A DNA stretch of 64,000 bases from Massilia sp. IC2-477. Its GTDB lineage: Bacteria > Pseudomonadota > Gammaproteobacteria > Burkholderiales > Burkholderiaceae_D. Below the pieces are notes generated by a model that saw nothing but the letters and a program-made list of their open reading frames with translations, searched no databases and was not told where the DNA came from. Position 1 is the first letter of the stretch; each line of letters opens with the position of its first letter. Below, piece after piece: positions 23,876 through 33,422 of the stretch. The stretch is from the NCBI RefSeq assembly GCF_020707265.1, contig NZ_JAJFEQ010000007.1, positions 336,328-400,327 on the forward strand. The letters run 5' to 3'. The position numbers were made by a program, and so were the translations under genes.

Positions 23876-26800
23876 ATGATCCCATCCATTCCTGGCAGCT
23901 CCGCCGTGTCCCCGGCCGTCCTCTTCGTTGAGGACAACATCCCCGACCTGCAATCCTTCCTCGCTGCGGTACGCGCGGGCGTGGAGGTCATCGTACTCGA
24001 CAGCACCCGCGACGGACTCGCGCAGATTGCCGCTTCCCTCGAAGGACGCAGCGACATCGGGGCCCTGCACATCGTCTCGCACGGCAGTGCCGGCGAGGCG
24101 CATCTCGGCAGCCTGACACTGTCGAAGGCTTCCATCGACGTCCATGCCGGGCTGCTGGGTCGGATCGGCGACGCGCTGTCGAGCGACGCCGACATCCTGC
24201 TGTACGGCTGCGCCACCGGCGCCGGCGCGGACGGCCAGGCCCTGCTGTCCTCGCTGTCGACGCTAACCCGCGCCGATGTCGCCGCCTCGGACGACGCGAC
24301 CGGCGGCGCGGCACGCGGCGGCAACTGGGTGCTGGAACAGGCCAGCGGCAACATCGCCACGGCGTCGCCTTTTGCAGGCGATTCAACCGACCCCTACGCC
24401 TATCTGCTAGGCAGCACCTACGGCAGCAACCCACTCAGCACCACGCAGATGTATGTCGCCGCGCGGCCCGGCCAGGAAGGCACCAACTGGGTCAACAAAG
24501 GCTCGACGGCGGCCCCCGGCTACGAGAATTTTTCGCTCTGGGTCGATGGTGGCCAGTATCCCGCCAGTTATGCGAACGGTTTGCGCGGCACGCTGGAATA
24601 CAACACGGGTGACGGCGTCTGGCGACTGGTGCTGGTCGAGTATGCGAGCAACGGCAACATCACCAGCACCAATGGCGGCACTGCGGCTCCGCTCAACGCC
24701 GCCATCCGCTACATCGATGGTCGCCCGAACGACACCACGACCACCTACTCGGCCCATGCAAAATACGTGAACGCCCAGGGCGCTGTATCGACCACCTCGG
24801 GTTTCATCATGACGCCCGACCTGGCGCCGACTGCGGTCACCGTCAATACCCTGGACTTCTGGGGCGCGCCGGCCGCCGGCACGGCGCTGGCAAGCCTGGG
24901 CCAGGTCGACACCGGCTCACCGAACGATGGCCTGCACTCGATCGTCTCGCAGTCCGTGCCCGGACTGTTTGCGGTATCCGGCACGTCGCTGGTGAGGGGT
25001 TCGGGACCTGGCCTGGCGCCGGGCCAGACCGCCACGGTCACGGTCCGCTACAGCGATCTGTTCGACCGTAACGCGGACGGCACGCCGATCGCGAACCAAG
25101 GTGCGACCCAGACCTTCACCTTCACCGGCCGAGAAAACCCGGAGGGCTTCCACGGCGCGGCGAGCGTCAACACCACCGCGGCCCTGCAGCAGAACCAGCC
25201 TTCGTTGGCGCGCCTGAGCGACGGCTCGTACGTGATGATCTGGCGCAGCGCCGGCCAGGGCGCCGATGCGGCCGGCAGCTACGGCATCTATGGCCGCAAG
25301 CTCGACGCCGCAGGCAATCCCACCGGCGCCGAGTTCGCCATTTCGGACCAGACGATCGACACGAGCGAGAATACCCCGGCCGTGACGGCGCTCGACAATG
25401 GCCGCTACGTCGTCGCCTATGCGAAGACCAGCGCGGCCGACGTCGTGTTCCGCCTCGTGGACGCGAACGGCGCGCTCGGCCTTGAAACGGCCCTGGCCAC
25501 CTCGACCGCCAACAGCCAGACCACGCCGGTCCTGACGAAGCTTGCCAATGGCGGGTTCGCCGCCGCCTGGAACGACGCCGGCAGCACCGACGTCAAGACG
25601 CGCGTCTTCAATGCCGATGGCAGCCAAGCCAGCGCCGAACTCACTGCCAACCTCACGACGGCCGGCACCCAGGCTGCCGTCGCGATCGGCGCCCTTGACA
25701 ACGGCAGTTTCGTCGTCACCTGGCGCGACCCGGCCAACGGCAACGACATCATCGCGCGCGTATTCAACGCCAGCGGCAGCGGCGGCAGCGAGATCGTCGT
25801 GGCGGGCAGCGCCGCCCCGCAGAACAATCCCAAGGTGGCTGGCCTGTCGAACGGCGGCTTCGTGCTGGTGTACCAGGAAGCCGGCGCCACCGCGGGCGGC
25901 TTCACCGATTCCAGCCTTGAATCGAACATCTACGCCCAGGTCTACACCAGTGCCGGCGCCGCCGTCGGTGGCAAGATCCTGGTCAACGCAGCCACCGCGG
26001 GCAACCAGATTACCCCGGCAGTCATTGCCCAGCCCAACGGCGGCTTCACCGTGGCCTGGACTTCTAACGCCGATCCCGCCAAGGAATTTGACGTGTTCGC
26101 GCGCAGCTTCAATGCCGATGGCAGTGCGCGCGACAGCTACGACCTGCTGGTGAACGAGGCGGCGCGCGGCGCAAGCCAGAGCGCACCGAGCCTTGCCGGC
26201 TTCGATACGGCCGGCTTCCTGGCGGCCTGGTATGACGCCGGCAGCGATGCGGGCGGCGGCGTCATGGTGCGCGCCTTCGCCCCCGCCAACCGCGCGCCCA
26301 CGCTCGCCGGCGGCGCCGAGCTGGTGTCGATCGACGAGGACGTGCCGAGCGCGGACATCGAAGACCTCAGCGGCGGCAATCCGCCCAACTGGGGCGAGGA
26401 CATCGTCGACCTGCTGGCCAGGTCCGGCTTTGCCGATGCCGACGGCCACGCGCCGCTGGGCGTCGCGATCTCGGGCAACGCGGCCAATCCCGTGACCGAA
26501 GGCCGCTGGCAGTATTCGATCGACCCCTATGCCAAGTATTGGTACGACGTCGGAACGGTCTCGCCTGCAGCGGCCCTGCTGCTGGGCACGACCGACGTTA
26601 CGGCCTTCATCCGCTTCGTACCGGTGGCGGACTTCCACGGCAGGCCGGGCGGCCTGACCATCCACGCGGTCGACGAAACCGGCGCCACCCTGCCATTCAG
26701 CACTTGGGACGACCAGAACGACACGCTTGGTCCGCGCGGCAGCTTCGACACCACCCAGGACGACGCGACTTCTCCCGTATCCGCTACCGGCGTCACCTGG

Positions 26801-29800
26801 AGCGTGGTCGTCACGCCGCTCAACGACAAGCCGGTGCTGGTGAACATCTCGGCGGCCGACAACCAGACCGTGGCCGCATCCGCCGCCGCGATCGCAATCG
26901 ACCTCGGCAGCGACGCGCTCGTCGGCGACATCGACAGCGCCGACTTCCAGGCCGGCGCCCTGAATGTGCTGCTGAGCGGTCAGCAGGCAGGCGACATGCT
27001 CTTCTTCAAGCCGGGCGGTCCAGTGACGGTGCCGGGCGGGATGGTCGTGAACAGCAGCGTGTTCGTCGACGGTGTACGGGTCGGCTTCCTCAGCCAGAAT
27101 GGCACCGGCGTCGGCGAAAGCCTGGTGGTGATCTTCGATACCGCCAACGCCACGCCTGCGCGCACCACTACCTTGCTGCGCGAGATCCTGTTCGACACCA
27201 CCAGCAGCGTGGCGGGCGCGCGCAACATCCACGTGGTGGTGGGCGACGGCGACGGCACGAGCTCCGAGTACTATTCCACCACCATCACCGTCACGACCAA
27301 CCCGACGGTCGCGATTTCCAGCAACGCGTCCAGCGTCAAGGCCGGCTCTACCGCCACCATCAGCCTGGCGTTCAGCGACATTCCCACCGGCGCGGAAAGC
27401 GCCGATTTCAGCGTCACCGGCGGCACCCTGGGTGCGCTCACGCAAGATACGCAGAACCTCAAGCTGTACACGGCCCAGTTCACGCCCGCTTCCGGCTTCC
27501 AGGGCAACGCCTCGGTGTCGATCGCAGCAGGCAAGTTCAAGGACGCGGGCGGCCGCGACAACGAAGCCAGCAGCGTGAACGCGTCGTTCATCGTCGACAC
27601 CGTGGCGCCGAGCCTGACCATCACCAGCGACAGGCCGTCGCTGGCGGCAGGCCAGAGCGCAAGCATCACCTTCACCTTCGACGAAGTACCGGACGGCTTC
27701 ACGTCCGCTAGCGTCGTCGCCCATGGCGGCACGCTGGTCAACCTGGCGCCGACCGCCAACCCCAAGGTCTACCAGGCCGCCTTCATCCCGGCGTCAGATT
27801 CCCAGAACGTGGCCGCCCTGATCGAGGTCGCCCCGGGTGCCTACACCGACGCTGCCGGCAATGGCGGCGGCGCGGCGTCGCTCACCTTGAACGGCGACAC
27901 CAAGGCCCCGACTCTCACCATCGGCGCCGCCAGCACCACGCTGCGGGCCGGCGACCAGACGACACTGAGCTTCACCTTCAGCGAAGCGCCGCTCGGTTTC
28001 GCCGAGGGCGACATCGCCGTCAGCGGCGGCACCCTCAGCGGCTTCGGCGCGACCGCCGACCCGAAGGTCTACAGCGCCAGTTTTACGCCGGTCGCGAGCA
28101 ACGCCCTGGCGGCCTCGGTCTCGGTACCCGGCGGTGCCTACACCGACGCGATCGGCAATCCGGGGGCGGCCAGCAACACCCTGAACCTTGCCGGCGACAC
28201 CCTGGCGCCCCTGGTCACCATCGGCGCCAGCCGCAACGTGTTCAAGGCCGGGGAGAGTGCGACCCTGACGTTTACCTTCAACGACACGCCTCTCGGTTTC
28301 GATCATGCGGATATCGTCGCCACTGGCGGCGTCGTCGGCGCCCTTGTCCCAACCGCCGACAGCAAGGTCTTCACCGCGACGTTCACCCCGACCGACGGCA
28401 TGAACGCGCTCAGTGGCAGCGTGCGCGTCGCGGCCGGGGGCGTGATGGATGCCAGCGGCAACTTCAACCCAGCCTCGAATGTGCTGTCCTTCAGCGGCGA
28501 CACCCGCAGCCCGGTCGTCACCGACGCCCAGCTGTCGGTCTCCGGCGCGACCGGCACGGGCGGCGCATTCAAAGCGGGCGACACCATCACCGCCAGCTGG
28601 AACAATGGCTCGACCGGCGACAACAATCCGGACATCGGCACCGTTAGCGTCGACCTCAGCGCCTTCGGCGGCAGCGCCACGGCAGCGGCAATCCTGCAGA
28701 ACGGCGTGTGGAGCGCGTCGTACACGATCGGCGCGGGCAGCGTCGACGCGAGCGGCCGCAACGTCAGCGTGCATGTCGTGGATGTCAACGGTAATGCGAC
28801 CACGCGCGCCGACAGCAGCAACGCCACGCTCGACAACCAGGCGCCGACGGTGGGCGCCGCCGCCATCGTCCTTGCCGGGGCGACCGGCAACGGCGCTGTG
28901 TTCCGCATCGGCGATACCGTCACCGCAACCTGGAACAATAGTGCCAGTGGCGACAACAACGGCGACATCGCCGCAGCGTCCTTCGACTTCGCCCAGTTCG
29001 GCGGGGGCATGGTCGCCGCGACCCAGAACGCCGGTGTGTGGAGCGCCAGCCATACGATCGCCGCGGGTACGCCGGGCACGAGCGGCCTGGGCGTGTCGGT
29101 CACGGCCACCGACGATGCCGGTAACAGCCGCACGCAGGCAAGCGCCGCGCAAGCAGCGCTCGACGCCCTGCGTCCTGCCGTGAGCAGCATCAGCCTGAAT
29201 GGCACGCCGGGTCCTGCCGCTACTGCGGTCGACTTCACCGTGGTGTTCAGCGAATCCGTCAGCGGCGTCGACCTGTCGGACTTCGCGCTGGCCACCGGCG
29301 GCCAGGCGAGCGGCAGGCTGGCCGGCATCAGCGGTAGCGGCACCACCTGGACGGTCAGCGTCGACAACATCGCCGGCCGCGGCACCGTGGGCTTGAATCT
29401 GCAGGCTGGCGGCACCGGTATCGTCGATGCCGCCGGCAACGAGGCCGCCGGGGCATTCACCGGCGCGACACACGCCAGCGGCATCAATGCGGCCCCGGTG
29501 ATCAGCTCGAACGGCGGGGGCGGCAGCGCCCAGGTCGACCTGGCCGAAGGGCAGACGGCGGTCACTACGGTGGTAGCAAGCGACAGCGACAACGACGGCC
29601 TGCAGTACCGCATCAGCGGCGGCGGCGAAGCGAGCCTGTTCACCATCGGCGCCGACGGCAAGCTGCGCTTCGTCACGGCGCCTTCCGCCGCGGCGCCTGA
29701 CGACAGCAATCACGACGGCGTGTACGACGTCCAGGTGACGGTGAGCGACCAGTATGGCGGCAGCGTTTCCCAGTTCCTGTGGGTGAATGTGCTGCGCGAC

Positions 29801-31954
29801 CTCGACGGCGACGCCCTACCCGACATCCACGACGACGACATCGACAACGACGGACGCCTGAACTCCGCCGAGGATCCGGTGCCGGGCGCCCTGGGCGTGC
29901 TCGGAGACGGCAACGGCGATGGCGTTGCCGATAGCCGCCAGGCCAACGTTGCATCGCTGGCCACGGCTGTCACGGGCAATCCGTTCGCGACGCTCGAGGT
30001 GGCGGGGAACTACACGTTGACCTCTGTCAGCGCCGGTCCGGTACCGACCGGCCTGCCGCGCAACGTCAAGCTGCCGCTGGGTCAGCTCGACTTCAGCATC
30101 AACGGCGTGAGCGCGGGCGGTACCGTGGAAGTGGCGATCTACGTGGACGCCGGCCAGAAGGTTAACAGTTATTTCAAGCTCGACAACACCGGCAAGTGGG
30201 TCAACATCGCCAAGTCGGTCAGCACAGTTGGCAGCAAGACCAGGATCACCTTCGACCTGAAGGATGGCGGTCCGCTCGATAGCGACGGCGTGGCTAACGG
30301 CCGCATCGTGGACCCGGGCGGCGTCGCCCTCGTGACACCGCTGATCACCAGCAATGGCGGCACGCGTGAAGCGTCCGTCACGCTGGTCGAAGGCGGCCGC
30401 ACGGTGACGACCGCCACCGCCAGCCTGCCGGTGACCTGGTCGCTGGGCGGCGCTGACGCGGCGCTGTTCACAGTGGACGCCGGCACCGGCGCGCTCAGCT
30501 TCCGCGCCGCGCCCGCATACGGCCAGCCGCTCGACACCGGCGGCATCGCGCACGACAACATCTACCTGCTCGACCTAATCGCCAGCGACGCCAACGGCAG
30601 CGACACCCAGTCGCTGAAAGTGACCGTGCAGCAGTACGTCGCGCCCCCGGTTGTGCAGCCCGTCCCGGTCACTATCGACGGAGTGCCGGTCAGCACAGGC
30701 ACCGTCGCCAACGGCGATGGCAGCGTCAGCAGCACCATCACGATTCCGGTGGTGGCGCCGACCCGTCCCGAACAGGTCGGCAACAACACGGTGGCCGACA
30801 TACCGCTGGCAAGCAGCAACGGCCAAGCCATCCTCACCGCGCAGGTGCCGACCGGCTACGGCCTGCAGGTGTCGAGCAGCGGCGTGCAGTCGGCTGGCAA
30901 TTCGCTGACCGACCTGATCCGCGAGATCAAGGCGCACACCGCGGCCGGTTCGCACGACCAGAACAGCCTCACCGGCGGCGGCTCCGGCTTCCTGGCCGAC
31001 CTTCCGGTCGACACGCCTTTGCTGGTGCAGACGATCGTCCCGATGCTGGGAAGCGGCGCCGGCGTGCCTGGCGAAGCGCTGGTGCTGAGCGGCTCGCCGT
31101 CCGCGTCCGGCAGCCCGATGACCGCGCTGGTGATCGACACCAGCGGCCTGGCAAGCGGCGTCACGCTCCAGCTCCAGAACGTCGAATTTGCTGCGATCAT
31201 CGGCGCCGCCAGGGTGACCGGGGGCGCCGGCTCGCAGAAGGTCTGGGGCGACAGTGCGGCGCAAACCCTGTTCCTGGGCGCCGATGACGACATCCTGCAC
31301 GGCGGTGGCGGCGACGATGTCGTCGGCAGCGCGGGTGGCAATGATCGTATCTATGGTGACGAAGGCAACGACATCGTGTTTGGTGGCCAGGGCGACGACG
31401 CGATCGACGGCGGCACCGGCCGCGACACCGTCCGCCTGATGGGTGCCGGCCGGGCCGAGTACACCATGCGCATCAAGGATGGCGCGGTGGTGATGACGCA
31501 CCTGAAGCCGGATGCAGATGGCATCGACATCGTCGCTAATGTCGAGCTACTGCAGTATAGCGGCCAGGCAGGCGCGGTCGACTTCAACGGGAGCGAGATC
31601 GCCGGCCTGGTGCGCATGTACAGCACCGCTTTCGGGCGCAACGCCGATACCGACGGCATCAACTTCTGGATCGAAGCGCACGAGAAGGGTTCGTCGATGA
31701 TGCAGATCGCGCACGCCTTCCTGGCCAGTACGGAAGGAAAGGCAGGCTTCGACATGCTGTCCAACCGCGATTTCGTCACCAAGCTGTACGATGTCGCGAT
31801 GGACCGCGTGGCGAGCGAAGTCGAAGTCGACTACTGGACCCAGCACCTCGACCGCGGCGTACTCGATCGCGGAGAAGTGCTGTACCACTTCTCCACCTCG
31901 GAAGAAAAAGTCGACTTGGTGGGCGTGGTGAACACGTCCATCACGACCATCTGA
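23876..31954 (+). CDS. Giant multidomain exoprotein: DUF4347, Ig-like repeats, RTX repeats, DUF4214
   Basis: A 2692-residue surface or secreted protein. Residues ~13-180 form a DUF4347 domain (HIVSHGSAGEAHLG, DILLYGCATGAG). Residues ~420-800 hold strand repeats of the GSYVMIWRS / GIYGRKLDAAGN type. Cadherin-like segments begin near 805 and 1870 (APTLAGG, APVISSNGG). About four or five Big_12-like Ig repeats span ~1140-1540, two further Ig-like units ~1545-1765, a thrombospondin-3-like calcium segment (DLDGDALPDIHDDDIDNDG) lies near 1977, then a choice-of-anchor U-like region to ~2160. RTX nonapeptides (GGGGDDVVG) lie at ~2465-2520 and a DUF4214 domain at ~2575-2680. There is no N-terminal signal peptide, so type I secretion is expected, but no transporter genes lie nearby. 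Probably an adhesin or matrix protein. Confidence 0.88.
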   Translation: MIPSIPGSSAVSPAVLFVEDNIPDLQSFLAAVRAGVEVIVLDSTRDGLAQIAASLEGRSDIGALHIVSHGSAGEAHLGSLTLSKASIDVHAGLLGRIGDALSSDADILLYGCATGAGADGQALLSSLSTLTRADVAASDDATGGAARGGNWVLEQASGNIATASPFAGDSTDPYAYLLGSTYGSNPLSTTQMYVAARPGQEGTNWVNKGSTAAPGYENFSLWVDGGQYPASYANGLRGTLEYNTGDGVWRLVLVEYASNGNITSTNGGTAAPLNAAIRYIDGRPNDTTTTYSAHAKYVNAQGAVSTTSGFIMTPDLAPTAVTVNTLDFWGAPAAGTALASLGQVDTGSPNDGLHSIVSQSVPGLFAVSGTSLVRGSGPGLAPGQTATVTVRYSDLFDRNADGTPIANQGATQTFTFTGRENPEGFHGAASVNTTAALQQNQPSLARLSDGSYVMIWRSAGQGADAAGSYGIYGRKLDAAGNPTGAEFAISDQTIDTSENTPAVTALDNGRYVVAYAKTSAADVVFRLVDANGALGLETALATSTANSQTTPVLTKLANGGFAAAWNDAGSTDVKTRVFNADGSQASAELTANLTTAGTQAAVAIGALDNGSFVVTWRDPANGNDIIARVFNASGSGGSEIVVAGSAAPQNNPKVAGLSNGGFVLVYQEAGATAGGFTDSSLESNIYAQVYTSAGAAVGGKILVNAATAGNQITPAVIAQPNGGFTVAWTSNADPAKEFDVFARSFNADGSARDSYDLLVNEAARGASQSAPSLAGFDTAGFLAAWYDAGSDAGGGVMVRAFAPANRAPTLAGGAELVSIDEDVPSADIEDLSGGNPPNWGEDIVDLLARSGFADADGHAPLGVAISGNAANPVTEGRWQYSIDPYAKYWYDVGTVSPAAALLLGTTDVTAFIRFVPVADFHGRPGGLTIHAVDETGATLPFSTWDDQNDTLGPRGSFDTTQDDATSPVSATGVTWSVVVTPLNDKPVLVNISAADNQTVAASAAAIAIDLGSDALVGDIDSADFQAGALNVLLSGQQAGDMLFFKPGGPVTVPGGMVVNSSVFVDGVRVGFLSQNGTGVGESLVVIFDTANATPARTTTLLREILFDTTSSVAGARNIHVVVGDGDGTSSEYYSTTITVTTNPTVAISSNASSVKAGSTATISLAFSDIPTGAESADFSVTGGTLGALTQDTQNLKLYTAQFTPASGFQGNASVSIAAGKFKDAGGRDNEASSVNASFIVDTVAPSLTITSDRPSLAAGQSASITFTFDEVPDGFTSASVVAHGGTLVNLAPTANPKVYQAAFIPASDSQNVAALIEVAPGAYTDAAGNGGGAASLTLNGDTKAPTLTIGAASTTLRAGDQTTLSFTFSEAPLGFAEGDIAVSGGTLSGFGATADPKVYSASFTPVASNALAASVSVPGGAYTDAIGNPGAASNTLNLAGDTLAPLVTIGASRNVFKAGESATLTFTFNDTPLGFDHADIVATGGVVGALVPTADSKVFTATFTPTDGMNALSGSVRVAAGGVMDASGNFNPASNVLSFSGDTRSPVVTDAQLSVSGATGTGGAFKAGDTITASWNNGSTGDNNPDIGTVSVDLSAFGGSATAAAILQNGVWSASYTIGAGSVDASGRNVSVHVVDVNGNATTRADSSNATLDNQAPTVGAAAIVLAGATGNGAVFRIGDTVTATWNNSASGDNNGDIAAASFDFAQFGGGMVAATQNAGVWSASHTIAAGTPGTSGLGVSVTATDDAGNSRTQASAAQAALDALRPAVSSISLNGTPGPAATAVDFTVVFSESVSGVDLSDFALATGGQASGRLAGISGSGTTWTVSVDNIAGRGTVGLNLQAGGTGIVDAAGNEAAGAFTGATHASGINAAPVISSNGGGGSAQVDLAEGQTAVTTVVASDSDNDGLQYRISGGGEASLFTIGADGKLRFVTAPSAAAPDDSNHDGVYDVQVTVSDQYGGSVSQFLWVNVLRDLDGDALPDIHDDDIDNDGRLNSAEDPVPGALGVLGDGNGDGVADSRQANVASLATAVTGNPFATLEVAGNYTLTSVSAGPVPTGLPRNVKLPLGQLDFSINGVSAGGTVEVAIYVDAGQKVNSYFKLDNTGKWVNIAKSVSTVGSKTRITFDLKDGGPLDSDGVANGRIVDPGGVALVTPLITSNGGTREASVTLVEGGRTVTTATASLPVTWSLGGADAALFTVDAGTGALSFRAAPAYGQPLDTGGIAHDNIYLLDLIASDANGSDTQSLKVTVQQYVAPPVVQPVPVTIDGVPVSTGTVANGDGSVSSTITIPVVAPTRPEQVGNNTVADIPLASSNGQAILTAQVPTGYGLQVSSSGVQSAGNSLTDLIREIKAHTAAGSHDQNSLTGGGSGFLADLPVDTPLLVQTIVPMLGSGAGVPGEALVLSGSPSASGSPMTALVIDTSGLASGVTLQLQNVEFAAIIGAARVTGGAGSQKVWGDSAAQTLFLGADDDILHGGGGDDVVGSAGGNDRIYGDEGNDIVFGGQGDDAIDGGTGRDTVRLMGAGRAEYTMRIKDGAVVMTHLKPDADGIDIVANVELLQYSGQAGAVDFNGSEIAGLVRMYSTAFGRNADTDGINFWIEAHEKGSSMMQIAHAFLASTEGKAGFDMLSNRDFVTKLYDVAMDRVASEVEVDYWTQHLDRGVLDRGEVLYHFSTSEEKVDLVGVVNTSITTI

Positions 31955-31989
31955 CCGGAAGCCGGGCGCCTGCCCGTTTCGCGTTCCCC

Positions 31990-32018
31990 ATGCCGCTAGT
32001 GATAGCGGCATTTTTTTT
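31990..32018 (+). terminator. Rho-independent terminator of the giant exoprotein gene
   Basis: ATGCCGCTA and TAGCGGCAT form a perfect 9-bp stem with a GTGA loop, followed by eight T. It lies 36 nt after the stop codon. Confidence 0.9.
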
Positions 32019-32051
32019 GGCGGTGCGCCAACGCTATGTCAGGCAGCAATG

Positions 32052-32091
32052 AAAAAAAGCCCGTGTCCCCCCAAGGGAACACGGGCTTTTT
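32052..32091 (-). terminator. Terminator of the tRNA-Thr transcript
   Basis: AAAAAAGCCCGTGT pairs with ACACGGGCTTTTTT around CCC/GGG, with A and T runs on both sides, so it can work in both directions. On the minus strand it directly follows the tRNA gene. Confidence 0.85.
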
Positions 32092-32098
32092 CGAATTC

Positions 32099-32174
32099 TG
32101 GTGCCGCTGACCGGAATCGAACTGGTGACCTTCGCATTACGAATGCGCTGCTCTACCGACTGAGCTACAGCGGC
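32099..32174 (-). tRNA. tRNA-Thr with anticodon CGT
   Basis: The minus strand folds into a full cloverleaf: acceptor GCCGCTG/CAGCGGC, D-arm GCTC/GAGC, anticodon loop TTCGTAA giving anticodon CGT (reads ACG), T-arm ACCAG-TTCGATT-CCGGT, and an encoded CCA end. The length is 76 nt. The first anticodon-stem pair (G27-A43) is mismatched; all other stems pair. Confidence 0.95.
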
Positions 32175-32275
32175 TCTACGCGGGACGAACCCGACGAAGA
32201 GCCGTATTCTAGCAAACAAGTCCAAGAACTTGCTAGTCCGACTCGGCAATTAAGCCGCACATGAGCAAAAAATCA

Positions 32276-33277
32276 TCACTCGGCGTGGTAGCGGGTGACC
32301 AGCTCCACTTCCGACTTCGAACCCAGGAACACCGGCACGCGCTGGTGCAGCTTGGTCGGCTGGATTTCCATGATGCGCTTGCTGCCGTCGGTGGCGGCGC
32401 CGCCGGCCTGCTCCACGATCATGGCCATCGGGTTGGCTTCGTACATCAGGCGCAGCTTGCCCGGCGAGGACGGATCGCGCAGGTCAGCCGGGTACATGAA
32501 GATGCCGCCGCGGTTCAGGATGCGGTGCACGTCGGCCACCATCGAGGCGATCCAGCGCATGTTGAAGTCCTTGCCGCGCGGGCCGGTGGAACCCGCCAGC
32601 ATCTCGTCCACATAGCGCTGCACCGGCGGGTGCCAGTGGCGCTTGTTCGACATGTTGATCGCGAATTCCTTGGTGGTTTCCGGGATCTGCATGTCGCTCT
32701 GGGTCAGCACCCAGGAACCCATCTCGCGGTCGAGGGTGAAGCACTGCACGCCGTTGCCGGTGGTGAGAACGAGCATGGTCTGCGGGCCGTAGACGGCATA
32801 GCCGGCCGCCACCTGCTGGGTGCCCGGCTGCAGGAAGTCCTGCTCGGTCGGTTCGACCATGCCTTCCGGGGCCTTGAGCACAGAGAAGATGGTGCCGATC
32901 GAGACGTTGACGTCGATGTTCGATGAGCCGTCGAGCGGGTCGAACATCAGGAGAAATTCGCCCTTCGGATAGCGGCTCGGGATCTTGCGGATGGTCTCCA
33001 TTTCTTCCGACGCCATCGCCGCCAGGTGGCCGCCCCACTCATTCGCCTCGAGCAGGATCTCGTTCGAGATCACGTCGAGCTTCTTCTGCACTTCGCCCTG
33101 GATGTTCTCGGTCTCGGCGCTGCCCAGCACTTCGCCGAGCGCCCCCTTGCTGACCGAGTAGCTGATGCGCTTGCACGCACGCGCCACGACCTCGATCAGG
33201 AGGCGCAGCTCGGCGTTGATGGTCTGGTGGAGGCGCTGTTCCTCGACCAGGTACTGCGTAAGACTGACGCGTTTCAT
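32276..33277 (-). CDS. fbp: Class 1 fructose-1,6-bisphosphatase
   Basis: A 333-residue cytoplasmic enzyme that removes the 1-phosphate of fructose 1,6-bisphosphate, the committed step of gluconeogenesis. The metal-binding segment [13 protein letters not shown] is intact, as are the upstream acidic ligands (SEEMETI) and the substrate region ([16 protein letters not shown]). The length is normal for class 1 FBPase. It lies downstream of pepN on the same strand, separated by ~145 nt that contain a cruciform repeat, so it may have its own promoter or depend on read-through. The end lies ~100 nt from the tRNA-Thr gene on the same strand. Confidence 0.97.
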   Translation of the reverse strand: MKRVSLTQYLVEEQRLHQTINAELRLLIEVVARACKRISYSVSKGALGEVLGSAETENIQGEVQKKLDVISNEILLEANEWGGHLAAMASEEMETIRKIPSRYPKGEFLLMFDPLDGSSNIDVNVSIGTIFSVLKAPEGMVEPTEQDFLQPGTQQVAAGYAVYGPQTMLVLTTGNGVQCFTLDREMGSWVLTQSDMQIPETTKEFAINMSNKRHWHPPVQRYVDEMLAGSTGPRGKDFNMRWIASMVADVHRILNRGGIFMYPADLRDPSSPGKLRLMYEANPMAMIVEQAGGAATDGSKRIMEIQPTKLHQRVPVFLGSKSEVELVTRYHAE

Positions 33278-33311
33278 GGACTTCCTTTGGTTTGGTTTGG
33301 ATTCTTTTTTT

Positions 33312-33421
33312 GTAGGATGGTCGGCTCGGCCGACCGCGCGTTCAACTCTCGCATGAATGGATGCGGCGCGTGTTGTTCACGCACGGTGTGAACGCGCGGT
33401 CGGCGAAGCCGACCACCCTAC
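33312..33421. repeat. Cruciform repeat, GTAGGG-type family, well-preserved copy
   Basis: The 110-nt element has outer arms GTAGGATGGTCGGC and GCCGACCACCCTAC (13 of 14 paired) and perfect inner arms GACCGCGCGTTCA (33332-33344) and TGAACGCGCGGTC (33389-33401). It ends one base before the pepN stop codon and could act as an mRNA end-protecting or terminating structure between pepN and fbp. Confidence 0.8.
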
Positions 33422-33422
33422 C

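Noticed and set aside
24917..27724. Very long open frame (935 codons) on the minus strand inside the giant exoprotein gene
   Set aside because: It is antisense to a well-supported multidomain protein, has Arg/Ala/Gly/His-biased composition typical of GC-rich shadow frames, and shows no domain.
32099..32174. tRNA-Thr as an integration site for a genomic island
   Set aside because: No integrase gene and no repeated copy of the tRNA 3' end are seen nearby; the flanks are ordinary chromosomal genes.
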